Shown piece by piece: positions 1-6,769 of a stretch of 8,393 bases of DNA. The notes below the pieces were generated by a model. That model was not told where the DNA came from. It saw only the letters and a list, made by a program, of their open reading frames with translations, and ran no database searches. The DNA comes from Planctomycetota bacterium (GTDB lineage: Bacteria; Planctomycetota; Phycisphaerae; WQYP01), in assembly GCA_021785155.1 (NCBI GenBank), contig JAJYGE010000158.1, positions 1 to 8,393 on the forward strand, given 5' to 3'. The position numbers and the translations under genes are program-made. How positions within the stretch are numbered: position 1 is the stretch's first letter; each line of letters opens with the position of its first letter.

Positions 1-903
1 AAATGCCGCATGTGGGCCGCCATAGCCCATCGGCATTCCCAACCGCTGGCTGGAACCCACGGCAATATCGGCTCCCCATTCTCCCGGCGGGCGCAAAATA
101 GTCAGCGCCAGAAGATCGGTCGCCACCACAACTTTAATTCCTGCAAGATGGGCATGTTCTGTCACATCATCCAGCGGAATTACCTGACCATCGGTCGCGG
201 GATATTGCAGCAGCATGCCAAAGATTTTTCCTGATTTAAAATCAATTTGTGAAGCCGCGCCGATCACCGGATGAATCCCCAGGCCCATGGCTCGCGTATG
301 CACGACTTCAATGGTTTGCGGATGGCAATTTTCCGCAATGAAAAATACGTTACGCCCCGGCTGAGCCATGGAATGGCACATGGCCATGGCTTCCGCGGCG
401 GCGGTGGCTTCATCGAGTAACGATGCGTTGGAAATTGGTAATCCGGTAAGATCGGCCACCATGGTCTGAAAATTTACCAAGGCCTCCAGTCGGCCCTGGG
501 CAATTTCCGCCTGGTATGGCGTATATTGCGTGTACCAACCCGGATTTTCCAGAATGTTGCGCTGGATCACCGGGGCGGTGATGCAACCGTAGTAACCCAT
601 ACCGATAAGCGACCGAAATTTTTTGTTTTTCGCCGCCATGACAGCCAACTTTTCCAATAGCGCATGTTCAGAAAGCGGTGCGGGCAGCGCCAAGTTTCGG
701 CTGACGCGAATGGCGGCGGGAACGGTCTTGTCGACCAATTCATCGAGTGAACCGAGATTGAGTGTTTGCAGCATTACCGCAACTTCATCATCGGAAGGAC
801 CATTATGACGGGAGACAAACCCTCCCGCCGGCTCCAGCAAAGCCCAGTTCCGGCCAGCTCGGGAATCAAGGTTGGAAATCACAGGGGCGGCTTGCGCATT
901 CAT
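1..903 (-). CDS. gcvP: Glycine dehydrogenase (decarboxylating), long-form P protein, N-terminal 301 residues (partial)
   Basis: P protein of the glycine cleavage system: a cytoplasmic PLP enzyme that decarboxylates glycine and passes the aminomethyl group to the lipoyl arm of GcvH. The reading frame is open from the ATG at 901-903 to the left window edge, exactly 301 codons. Visible blocks are FVSRHNGPS (residues 29-37; families usually have RHIGP, so here N replaces I), IGMGYYGCITAPVIQRNILE (100-119), NPGWYTQYTPYQAEIAQGRL (120-139), SNASLLDEATAAAEAMAM (158-175) and GADIAVGSSQRLGMPMGYGG (277-296). These match the E. coli-type single-chain P protein (about 950-960 residues) better than the split GcvPA subunit. 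The PLP lysine lies in the missing C-terminal half. The Shine-Dalgarno is weak: AAAGG 12 nt before the ATG. The universal stress gene ends 43 bp upstream on the same strand, so cotranscription is likely. Neither gcvT nor gcvH is in view. Identification is secure. Confidence 0.96.
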   Translation of the reverse strand, partial: MNAQAAPVISNLDSRAGRNWALLEPAGGFVSRHNGPSDDEVAVMLQTLNLGSLDELVDKTVPAAIRVSRNLALPAPLSEHALLEKLAVMAAKNKKFRSLIGMGYYGCITAPVIQRNILENPGWYTQYTPYQAEIAQGRLEALVNFQTMVADLTGLPISNASLLDEATAAAEAMAMCHSMAQPGRNVFFIAENCHPQTIEVVHTRAMGLGIHPVIGAASQIDFKSGKIFGMLLQYPATDGQVIPLDDVTEHAHLAGIKVVVATDLLALTILRPPGEWGADIAVGSSQRLGMPMGYGGPHAAF

Positions 904-946
904 ATTTTTCTAATACCTTTAAACAAAATGTCCTGGTGTTTTAATG

Positions 947-1357
947 TCAGATTATGCCGTTCCAATCAGGCGGAAGGGCCAGAATTGGCAGGCGGCTGTT
1001 GTTAAGGATGGCCCGCTGGATGTTGCCTTCTATTAGCCGCTCCAGTACACCCTGCCGGGAAAGTCCCAGAACGATCATGGTTGCTTCATGCTCTGTGGCG
1101 GCCTGAAAAAGTCCATCGACCAGATCATTGGCGAATAACAGCAGCGATTCCACACGCGGATTGGTCTTTTTTAATTGCACAACAACATCTTTGAGCGCCC
1201 GTTCTCCCGGACTTTGCTCGTTGGCGTTTTCCGACAGCCCGACGACCACATGCACCGCGATAATAGGCGCATCAAGGCGATTGGCCCACTGGCCCAGTGA
1301 GTCCAGCCGCTTGTCGGGAGTCCATTGTTCAGAAACTGCCAGCAGTATTTTGCTCAT
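947..1357 (-). CDS. Universal stress protein (UspA-like), small single-domain, degenerate ATP motif
   Basis: A single Usp domain of 136 residues, close to the family's usual 140-150. The Usp fold shows as an N-terminal beta strand (KILLAV, residues 3-8), a second strand PIIAVHVVV (31-39), and the C-terminal block TMIVLGLSRQGVLERLI (93-109) followed by EGNIQRAILNNSRLPILAL (110-128), matching the usual GSxGxSGLxRLLLGSVAxxVL...PVLVV. The nucleotide signature G-x2-G-x9-G-(S/T) is only partly kept: G98 and G111 are present, but R101 replaces the middle glycine, N112 replaces Ser/Thr, and S9 sits where the first-strand aspartate usually is. ATP binding is therefore doubtful. I chose the ATG at 1355-1357 because AAGGGA lies 3 nt upstream (about 5 nt from the AAGG core) and homology begins there; the frame stays open upstream to 1483, but that extension is not Usp-like. 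It sits 43 bp upstream of gcvP on the same strand. The cellular role is unknown. Confidence 0.88.
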   Translation of the reverse strand: MSKILLAVSEQWTPDKRLDSLGQWANRLDAPIIAVHVVVGLSENANEQSPGERALKDVVVQLKKTNPRVESLLLFANDLVDGLFQAATEHEATMIVLGLSRQGVLERLIEGNIQRAILNNSRLPILALPPDWNGII

Positions 1358-1373
1358 GAATCCCTTTTCCGCA

Positions 1374-1390
1374 CCCGATTTTTGATCGGG
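1374..1390 (-). promoter_or_regulatory. Hairpin in usp leader adjoining the ribosome binding site
   Basis: A perfect 6-bp stem (CCCGAT/ATCGGG) with a 5-nt loop ends about 8 nt upstream of the AAGGGA ribosome binding site of the usp gene. It has no U-tract after it on either strand, so it is not a normal intrinsic terminator. It could influence usp translation or mRNA stability. It is short enough to be a coincidence. Confidence 0.3.
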
Positions 1391-1487
1391 ACTGTTTATA
1401 CTCCCGCCCGGCATTGCACCGCTACAGCGGCCATCGACGGTTTCGCAACGACAAAGTATACCCCATTGGGCCGCCCCCGCCACAAGA

Positions 1488-1516
1488 TTAACCGTGTTTC
1501 AGAGAAGATTTATAAT
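1488..1516 (+). promoter_or_regulatory. Sigma70-type promoter for purC
   Basis: A perfect -10 hexamer TATAAT (1511-1516) lies 17 bp after TTAACC (1488-1493), which matches the -35 consensus at four of six positions. Transcription would start near 1523 and give a leader of about 150 nt before purC. This is the best promoter match in the window. The regulator, if any, is not identifiable; purC in many bacteria is under purine control. Confidence 0.6.
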
Positions 1517-1548
1517 TGTGGATGCAAGACTGCGGCATGGGCCTTCAT

Positions 1549-1562
1549 ACGCAACGTTGCGT
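1549..1562. promoter_or_regulatory. 14-bp perfect palindrome in the purC leader (possible operator)
   Basis: ACGCAACGTTGCGT is a perfect 14-bp palindrome about 26-40 nt downstream of the predicted purC transcription start. This fits a roadblock operator for a dimeric regulator, or a small hairpin in the leader RNA. It does not resemble the E. coli PurR box core (ACGCAAACGTTTTCGT) throughout, but both share the ACGCAA...CGTT elements. That resemblance is suggestive only. Confidence 0.35.
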
Positions 1563-1675
1563 CAACTATTTACAAGCCGATATTTCCGCTTCCGAATTTG
1601 CGTGCGCCATTGCGTACTGGCCGCGAATCTCTAAACTAGCGGCCATTGCGGGTCTTAGAAAGGCAGAAGAGAATT

Positions 1676-2614
1676 TTGGCTACAGTTATCGAAACACAAC
1701 TCCCCGGCTTTCCTTTGCGGCGCGGCAAAGTGCGCGATGTTTATGATCTTGGCCCACAACTGCTTATTGTGGCTACCGATCGCATCAGTGCGTTTGATGT
1801 CATTTTGCCAACGCCAATACCGGAAAAGGGAATTATTCTCACCGCATTGAGCAACTACTGGTTCAAACTGTTTCAACCGCATATTCAGCACCATCTTCTG
1901 GCCACACGCCCCGCGGAATTCCCCGCGACGCTGCGGCCGTTTCGGGCACAATTGGCCGGCCGATCCGTGCTGGTACGTAAAACAGCGGTCATTCCCATTG
2001 AATGCGTGGTACGCGGTTATATCGCGGGCGGCGGATGGAAGGAATATCAGAAAACCGGTGCCATCTGCGGCGTAAAATTGCCGCGCGGACTGATGCTTTC
2101 GCAACAACTGCCGACACCTATTTTCACACCCACCACCAAGGCCGAAGCGGGCCATGATGAAAGCATCACCTTTGATCAGGCCTGTGACAAAGTCGGACGC
2201 GGCCTCATGACCGAATTGCGCGATACATCCATTAAGTTGTATAATATTGCGGCGGAGGCTGCACGCCTGCATGGCCTGATTGTGGCGGATACGAAATTTG
2301 AATTTGGAATTGACCCCAAAACCGGGCGACCCATTCTTATTGATGAAGTCATCACGCCCGACAGTTCCCGCTTCTGGCCTCTGGTGGATTACAAACCGGG
2401 TTTGGAGCAGATCAGTTTTGATAAGCAATATGTAAGAAATTATCTGGAAACATTAACCTGGAACAAACGCCCGCCCGGCCCCTGCCTCCCGGCGGATGTG
2501 GTGAATAACACCCGGAGAAAATATCTTGAGGCGCTCAAGCAACTTGCCGGCGAACAGGTCGATCAAGTCCGGCATTGTCTGGATCAGCAGGATGTGCGAT
2601 TGGCCGGTCTTTAA
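1676..2614 (+). CDS. purC: Phosphoribosylaminoimidazole-succinocarboxamide synthase (SAICAR synthetase)
   Basis: Cytoplasmic enzyme of de novo purine synthesis: it joins aspartate to CAIR with ATP to form SAICAR. The 312-residue chain is the longer, yeast ADE1-like type (about 300 residues) rather than the short E. coli type (237). Motifs in order are RGKVRDVYD (residues 16-24), ATDRISAFD (33-41), IECVVRGYIAGGGWKEY (108-124), TKAEAGHDE (154-162), ADTKFEFG (204-211) and DEVITPDSSRFW (223-234), all intact. No ATG lies near the start of the homology. The TTG at 1676 is preferred because AAAGGCAGAAGAGA precedes it and the protein then begins at the usual distance from RGKVRD; an upstream in-frame TTG at 1646 has no ribosome binding site. 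The stop codon (2612-2614) lies inside the left arm of a palindromic element, so the last residues and 3' UTR are shaped by that element. Monocistronic as far as visible. Confidence 0.97.
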   Translation: MATVIETQLPGFPLRRGKVRDVYDLGPQLLIVATDRISAFDVILPTPIPEKGIILTALSNYWFKLFQPHIQHHLLATRPAEFPATLRPFRAQLAGRSVLVRKTAVIPIECVVRGYIAGGGWKEYQKTGAICGVKLPRGLMLSQQLPTPIFTPTTKAEAGHDESITFDQACDKVGRGLMTELRDTSIKLYNIAAEAARLHGLIVADTKFEFGIDPKTGRPILIDEVITPDSSRFWPLVDYKPGLEQISFDKQYVRNYLETLTWNKRPPGPCLPADVVNNTRRKYLEALKQLAGEQVDQVRHCLDQQDVRLAGL

Positions 2615-2813
2615 CACTACAGCGCGACATTGGCCGGGCCGCGACCGCGGCGGCCCGTCTTCGCCCTGATGGGTTGGCCGGAATCCCGGCGCGCCGGGAC
2701 TGCCGCGTCCTCGGGCCTCAAAGACCTACCAAGGTCGTTTCGGCCCTGCGTCCTTGCATCCGGGGCATTTCCGGCCAATCGCGATCCCGGCCAATATCGC
2801 GCTGCAGTGTTAA
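2611..2813. repeat. 203-bp palindromic element with 28-nt inverted-repeat ends and internal hairpins (element A)
   Basis: The ends 2611-2638 and 2786-2813 are inverted repeats matching at 26 of 28 positions. Inside lies a second perfect 10-bp stem (TTGGCCGGAA 2674-2683 with TTCCGGCCAA 2769-2778). That stem encloses a 16-nt palindrome TCCCGGCGCGCCGGGA (2684-2699) and a hairpin at 2713-2746 (GGGCC/GGCCC, AAA/TTT, GACCT/AGGTC, loop ACCA). A further hairpin, GGGCCG/CGGCCC (2636-2641 with 2651-2656), lies beside the outer stem. The element fills the gap between convergent genes, covering the purC stop codon and ending 6 bp before the stop of the facing gene. It may act as a two-way transcription barrier, a structured RNA, or a small non-autonomous mobile repeat. 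TTAACAC occurs at both ends (2611-2617 and 2810-2816), but this follows partly from the palindrome GTGTTAACAC and is weak evidence for target duplication. No T-tract supports an ordinary terminator. The structure is seen directly; the function is inferred. Confidence 0.75.
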
Positions 2814-2819
2814 CACCCC

Positions 2820-4364
2820 TTACGCGGGCAGATTTGGCAGCGGCATAATCTTTATGCCATGCGCGCCGGTCAACAGATCATAGCGCCGATGTGGATTAAA
2901 TTGCAGCAGCAGCCACAGGCGCAGCGTTGATTGGATCATCGAATCTTTTCGGTTCAGCCAATTGTAAAAATCTCTCCCCTGATGTGGATGCACTGGCAAA
3001 AAAATCTGTCCGTCGGCAAATACAACTCTCTGATCTGGTGACAAGCCGGACTTTAGAGATATTTTTCGCGCGCGGGACGCGCCGGAACCGTAACGCGGCA
3101 AACCTGATCTGAAAGCAGCCTGTGTCTGATAAGCCAATATGCGCACACGCCGGCCGACCGGATACTTCAAGGACGCGGCATTGTGATGTAAATCAACGAT
3201 CCCATGAAAGGCAAACCACGCCCGGTCCGACCACGCCAGTGGAAGCGCTATGCCGTGCGCATCGGTGGCCATCAGGCCGGATGCGTGCGGTGAGCGATTC
3301 ATGATAATGGCCGTGCGCAATGTCAGCTCTGAGTGCCCAAAATATGTCTGCCATTGCAACGTGGTGCGGGCCGATGGGGTGGCTGCTGTCAGCCAGAACA
3401 CTGTGGCCGCCGAAAGCAGTCCTGCGCCGATCGCGGTGCTCAAAATAAAATAACGCCGCGGCGTTACTGCCCAATGCAGCAGAATCAGCATGAGAATGGT
3501 CACCGGCCCGATCGCCCATGCGGCAAGTTTCCATGAACCTGGGGCGTGTAGCCGTGGCAGGCGCAGCTTGGTAAGATGCGGCACAACCACTGGCGGCCCA
3601 TGTGAAAATCCGTCGAAATGCGGCGTGGTCCAGATGAAATAGCCCGCAGCGGATTTTCTGCCACGATGCCATGCCGAAGCCGGCAGAATTCCCGGTGGCG
3701 TGGCGCTGATGCTTACCAGACGCACGCCCAGACTTAATAGCGCCAGTACCCGCCGGCGCGAAAGCTCATGTACCGTTGTACGATCCAGCAATAGCCATCG
3801 GCACGATGCAAAATTCAGCACCGGTGATGCCGCCAATTCGCGCATCGAGAACAACATCGGCATTAATGGCTTGCCCAATGCGGCGCTCAATGCGTTTACC
3901 TTTGATTGCCTGTTATGGCGCACGGCGATAAAGGCGCTGTGGATCGAATTTGCCGGCGGCAAATCGACCTTCAGGTTAAGCACCCGCGAGCGTCGCCCGG
4001 CATGACGAACCGTGATTGCCACCGGCCAATCACCACTGAGGCCCCCGGCACCAATAACATAGGGCATTGGCATCAGCAGGTGTCTGCGAAACACCGCCAG
4101 CCGTCGACGAATCGTCGGGCCACCGCGGAGATCCCGAATCTCAACGGTGATATTACCCCCCGCCATGGATGGAAGCGTCAGCCGCAACGTCGCCCATGAA
4201 TTTACATGCGGAGCGTCACCGCCAGCCAATGTTAAAGCCGCTCGGTCCGCGCGCGCATCAGCACGGGTTGCTGGCCGCACCAGCATCGCCAGGAGTAATG
4301 CGCAGAAAAAAGTCCGACAAATGAAATCCAGGTTGTAAAATCGACCATGCGACATCCGCGTCAC
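2820..4364 (-). CDS. Signal-peptide membrane protein of unknown function with two central TM helices
   Basis: I do not recognise the family. The 514-residue protein starts with a basic stretch and a hydrophobic segment (about residues 14-29) ending near RPATRA, like a signal peptide. A soluble region of about 245 residues follows, with alternating beta-type segments. Two TM helices come next (about 280-298, LAAWAIGPVTILMLILLHW, and 305-328), then a soluble C-terminal region of about 185 residues. Both large regions are probably periplasmic. The part near residues 145-230 (SAFIAVRHN..., then WLLLDRTTVHEL and LALLSLGVRLVSI) has the rhythm of an alpha/beta domain seen in planctomycete membrane proteins encoded near BatA/MoxR-type genes; this is an impression, and no such genes are visible here. 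The GTG at 4362-4364 is chosen because AGGGA (4369-4373) lies just upstream. ATG 4355 and TTG 4391 are alternatives. The reading is consistently coding, with long antisense frames only as GC shadows. Confidence 0.75.
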   Translation of the reverse strand: MTRMSHGRFYNLDFICRTFFCALLLAMLVRPATRADARADRAALTLAGGDAPHVNSWATLRLTLPSMAGGNITVEIRDLRGGPTIRRRLAVFRRHLLMPMPYVIGAGGLSGDWPVAITVRHAGRRSRVLNLKVDLPPANSIHSAFIAVRHNRQSKVNALSAALGKPLMPMLFSMRELAASPVLNFASCRWLLLDRTTVHELSRRRVLALLSLGVRLVSISATPPGILPASAWHRGRKSAAGYFIWTTPHFDGFSHGPPVVVPHLTKLRLPRLHAPGSWKLAAWAIGPVTILMLILLHWAVTPRRYFILSTAIGAGLLSAATVFWLTAATPSARTTLQWQTYFGHSELTLRTAIIMNRSPHASGLMATDAHGIALPLAWSDRAWFAFHGIVDLHHNAASLKYPVGRRVRILAYQTQAAFRSGLPRYGSGASRARKISLKSGLSPDQRVVFADGQIFLPVHPHQGRDFYNWLNRKDSMIQSTLRLWLLLQFNPHRRYDLLTGAHGIKIMPLPNLPA

Positions 4365-4368
4365 AGTA

Positions 4369-4373
4369 TCCCT
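4369..4373 (-). promoter_or_regulatory. Ribosome binding site deciding the GTG start of the membrane protein
   Basis: AGGGA is followed by 4 nt and the GTG at 4362-4364. Neither the upstream TTG (4391) nor the downstream ATG (4355) has a site at proper spacing, so GTG is the best-supported start. Confidence 0.45.
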
Positions 4374-4414
4374 ATCCACCGTCAAGAGCAAGAAGATTGC
4401 TGAAAATGGGGCTG

Positions 4415-4443
4415 AATATTCATCGGCATGAGGTGCTGTCCAA
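4415..4443 (-). promoter_or_regulatory. Possible weak promoter for the membrane protein gene
   Basis: On the minus strand TTGGAC (4438-4443) is followed after 17 bp by AATATT (4415-4420). The match is partial at both hexamers, but spacing is ideal and the position, about 50 bp before the GTG, is right. Confidence 0.25.
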
Positions 4444-4650
4444 TAAGTGATTTGGCATCTGGCCGCGCTGGGCCTCGGCAGCCGATTGCAACCCTAAAAA
4501 TATTCGGCAAACCATTTTTTGGCCGCAGCACGTTGATTACCAACGCCATGGGGAAAGAGACGCAAGGTCCGAGCCAACTGGACAAGTTTTATGGCCTATG
4601 ACTGCATTCGGCTGTCGATGAGCAAACGGTAAAACTGCGCTGCCGGCCAT

Positions 4651-4667
4651 TGACATCTTTGGTGTCA
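4651..4667 (-). terminator. Weak hairpin after the TPR gene
   Basis: TGACATC and GGTGTCA form a 7-bp stem (one G-T pair) with a 3-nt loop, 31 bp past the TPR stop codon. No U-tract follows on the minus strand, so it is at best an RNA-stabilising or weak terminator structure. Confidence 0.25.
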
Positions 4668-4698
4668 TGCCTGCGGATTTTATAATCAGCGCAATACG

Positions 4699-6705
4699 TT
4701 ACATCATCTTTCCGCCGGCATTTTGCATGTCCCGGAAGAGCTTGGCTTTTTTAATGCGATCCTCGATTCGCCGTTTCACCTTGTGTTGATGCGGCGAAAG
4801 TTTTGGAGAATCATCCAATTGCTTAAGGGCTAATTTCCATATTCCGATGGCCCGGGCGCTATGGCCAAGCTTGTCAATAACCGCGCCGAGATGCTCAAGA
4901 CCCTCAGGCGACTGGCCACCGGGCAGTTCCACCGCTTGTTTCAATTGCTTCAACGCGCGTTGATAATGTCCTTGTTTATAAAACACCCAGCCGAGGCTGT
5001 CGCGCGAAGCGGCATCGCCGGGATGATTTTTTACGGCTATTTCAATAATCTTCTGGGCATAAGGTAATTCTTTGTTTTCCACAGTCAGGGTATAGCCCAG
5101 ATCATTGGCGGCCATGGAATTCGCCGGCTCAATTTGCAGCACGGCTTTATACGCCATTTCCTCTCCGGATAAATCATGAAGCTGGTAATCCAGTGTGGCC
5201 AGCAGCAGCAGATCAGAAATACGCGGTGCGGAGCCGGAGGTGAGTTTTATCAAAAACTTTCGCTCGGCCTGATAGGCGTGGGTGGCATCAAGATAATTCG
5301 CCCAGGATTGCTGAATCCAACGGCCCGCAGGGTAGCGTTTAATCAGCGGATGCAAAAAAGCCCTGCATGGCGCGAAGTGTTTATATTGCAGCAGCGTCTG
5401 GACATACGCTTGCTGGGCGGATGGTGATTGCAAGTGCCGGTTGGCAAACGCCTGCGCTGCGGCAATGGCTTCTTGCGGCTTGGATGCCAGCAATCCGCAA
5501 AGCGTCTGGTTTAATAGCAGGCTGTCGGGATTAAGCACCAACGCGTGACGGACCAATAAAGTCGCCGCTTTGTTTTGTTTAAGCGCCAGCGCCAATTCAA
5601 TACGAGCCAGCCACAGTTGTACATTGGCCGGCTTTTTCTTCATGGCCCGCGCAAGAATTCGCCCGGAAAGCACCGCATTGCCCTGTTGTGCCGCCAGACG
5701 GGACTGCAGAACGGTGGAAAATACATCGTGGGGAAAATGACGGATATACCGGTGGCTGATATTTTCAATCAAACCACCATCGCCATTATTTTGTGCCAAT
5801 TCCAGCAAATCCAGATAAGCCGGTTTGAAATGCGGAAATTTACGCACCACACGCGCTAATACAATTTGCTCAATATTCGGTTGTTGACGCAGGCCATAAA
5901 CACGCGCCACAAGTACTTGAAATTCTGCTGACGTTTTGTATTTTCCCGCCGCGTCCTGCGCTAATATCAGAGCTTTGCGCAGACGATCCTGGGCGCAGTA
6001 AATACCAATGAGATCATGGTATGCCTGCCGCGGATGCCAGCGCGCTTTAATCGCGGATTGAAGCACCTGTTGCGCTGCAAAAAATTGGTAATCGGTGGCC
6101 AACTGGTCGGCCAGCAATTCCGTGGCAGGCCAGAATTTCGGGCTTGCCAGGCGGGAAGCCTGCAGCCAGTCAATCGCCTGCTGATACTGCCCGCTTTCCG
6201 CCGCGGCCACGCCCAGCAGATAATCTCTCCAAGCCCATTGATCCTGTGTGCCATAACCGCTGTTATTACGGGCGTGTACAAGCTCTTCGGGCAGCGTCTG
6301 CACCGGGCCATGGCGAATTAACGCTTCAATGATGTTCCGACTTTGTGATACCGTTATACGATGCTGTGCGGCTAAATCCGCAACAAGCAAATAGGCGGCC
6401 CCAATGTGATGTTGTTGCCGGGCGGTGGCGATGAGAAGATTTATGGCGGCTGGCTGGGTATTACCGGCATGGATGGCTTTTTGCACATCAGCCAGCGCCG
6501 CAACCCATTGGCCATCCTGCTGGGCCGCAATGGCCCGGCTTAAAAGCCCATCCGGCCGCGGCGGCACCGCGGAAGACGCACCGGCAAAAAGACGCGGTGA
6601 AAATCGCTGCGGTATACCCATAAAGACACTGGCGGATCTTGCCACGATCCGCCGGAGCGTGCCGAAAGGTGTTTTTTTTATCCGTGGATGGGTTGATTCA
6701 GTCAT
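4699..6705 (-). CDS. Tetratricopeptide repeat protein
   Basis: A 668-residue helical-repeat protein, probably a protein-interaction scaffold; the partner is unknown. The clearest TPR block is C-terminal (about residues 530-640): AANDLGYTLTVENKELPYAQ, then DAASRDSLGWVFYKQGHYQRA, then GLEHLGAVIDKLGHSARAIG, each with the W/L-G-Y-A-type spacing of TPR helices. Further degenerate repeats (for example YLLGVAAAESGQYQQAIDWL and LWLARIELALALKQNKAATL) run back to about residue 45, so most of the chain is solenoid. The N-terminus is basic and shows no clear signal peptide or TM helix, so a cytoplasmic site is more likely than export, though similar planctomycete proteins are often exported. The chain ends in a charged tail (KVKRRIEDRIKKAKLF). 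The ATG at 6703-6705 is preferred over the one at 6741 because GGAA precedes it and the likely promoter (6742-6769) overlaps the upstream ATG. It diverges from uppP. Confidence 0.88.
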   Translation of the reverse strand: MTESTHPRIKKTPFGTLRRIVARSASVFMGIPQRFSPRLFAGASSAVPPRPDGLLSRAIAAQQDGQWVAALADVQKAIHAGNTQPAAINLLIATARQQHHIGAAYLLVADLAAQHRITVSQSRNIIEALIRHGPVQTLPEELVHARNNSGYGTQDQWAWRDYLLGVAAAESGQYQQAIDWLQASRLASPKFWPATELLADQLATDYQFFAAQQVLQSAIKARWHPRQAYHDLIGIYCAQDRLRKALILAQDAAGKYKTSAEFQVLVARVYGLRQQPNIEQIVLARVVRKFPHFKPAYLDLLELAQNNGDGGLIENISHRYIRHFPHDVFSTVLQSRLAAQQGNAVLSGRILARAMKKKPANVQLWLARIELALALKQNKAATLLVRHALVLNPDSLLLNQTLCGLLASKPQEAIAAAQAFANRHLQSPSAQQAYVQTLLQYKHFAPCRAFLHPLIKRYPAGRWIQQSWANYLDATHAYQAERKFLIKLTSGSAPRISDLLLLATLDYQLHDLSGEEMAYKAVLQIEPANSMAANDLGYTLTVENKELPYAQKIIEIAVKNHPGDAASRDSLGWVFYKQGHYQRALKQLKQAVELPGGQSPEGLEHLGAVIDKLGHSARAIGIWKLALKQLDDSPKLSPHQHKVKRRIEDRIKKAKLFRDMQNAGGKMM

Positions 6706-6741
6706 TATATATTTCCGAAACGCACAACATTTCATTAGCAT

Positions 6742-6769
6742 ATTCTAGGAGCCTCTGGTACAAAACCAA
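6742..6769 (-). promoter_or_regulatory. Probable promoter for the TPR gene
   Basis: On the minus strand TTGGTT (6764-6769), a 16-bp spacer and TAGAAT (6742-6747, five of six matches to the -10 consensus) predict a start near 6735, about 30 nt before the ATG at 6705. This argues against the in-frame ATG at 6741. Confidence 0.35.

Larger units (their letters stand above)
1358..1675. other. Divergent intergenic region between the usp and purC starts
   Basis: These 318 bp separate two diverging genes. I see a good plus-strand promoter (1488-1516), a 14-bp palindrome in the purC leader (1549-1562) and a hairpin close to the usp Shine-Dalgarno (1374-1390). On the minus strand TTGTGG and TATACT (about 1460-1490) lie 19 bp apart, a poor candidate for the usp promoter. 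Short frames cross the region, but none resembles a protein I know, and the ones reaching purC are out of frame with it. Confidence 0.6.
4365..4698. other. Gene-poor intergenic stretch downstream of the TPR gene
   Basis: These 334 bp separate two genes that are both read leftward. A 67-codon minus frame (4382-4585) has no ribosome binding site or recognisable motif, and overlaps the next gene's leader. A weak promoter (TTGGAC 4438-4443, 17-bp spacer, AATATT 4415-4420, minus strand) could serve the membrane protein gene. A hairpin lies at 4651-4667. No tRNA, repeat element or mobile-element remnant is apparent. Confidence 0.5.

Noticed and set aside
1358..1483. N-terminal extension of the universal stress protein to 1483
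   Set aside because: The extra 42 residues are not Usp-like, would carry the leader hairpin, and an AAGGGA site directly precedes the ATG at 1357.
1655..2428. Long minus-strand frame of 257 codons opposite purC
   Set aside because: It lies wholly antisense to a gene with every PurC motif intact, has no domain signal, and is a codon-bias shadow.
2611..2813. Element A as a simple rho-independent terminator
   Set aside because: Stem arms are about 150 nt apart, with no T-tract on either strand. It may still impede transcription, but not as a canonical terminator.
3193..3672. Minus frame of 159 codons inside the membrane protein gene
   Set aside because: It overlaps a longer gene with a signal peptide, TM helices and a ribosome binding site; its composition (many His, Arg, Cys) is typical of an off-frame reading.
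4382..4585. Minus frame of 67 codons between the TPR and membrane protein genes
   Set aside because: No ribosome binding site, no recognisable motif, and it overlaps the leader of the next gene.
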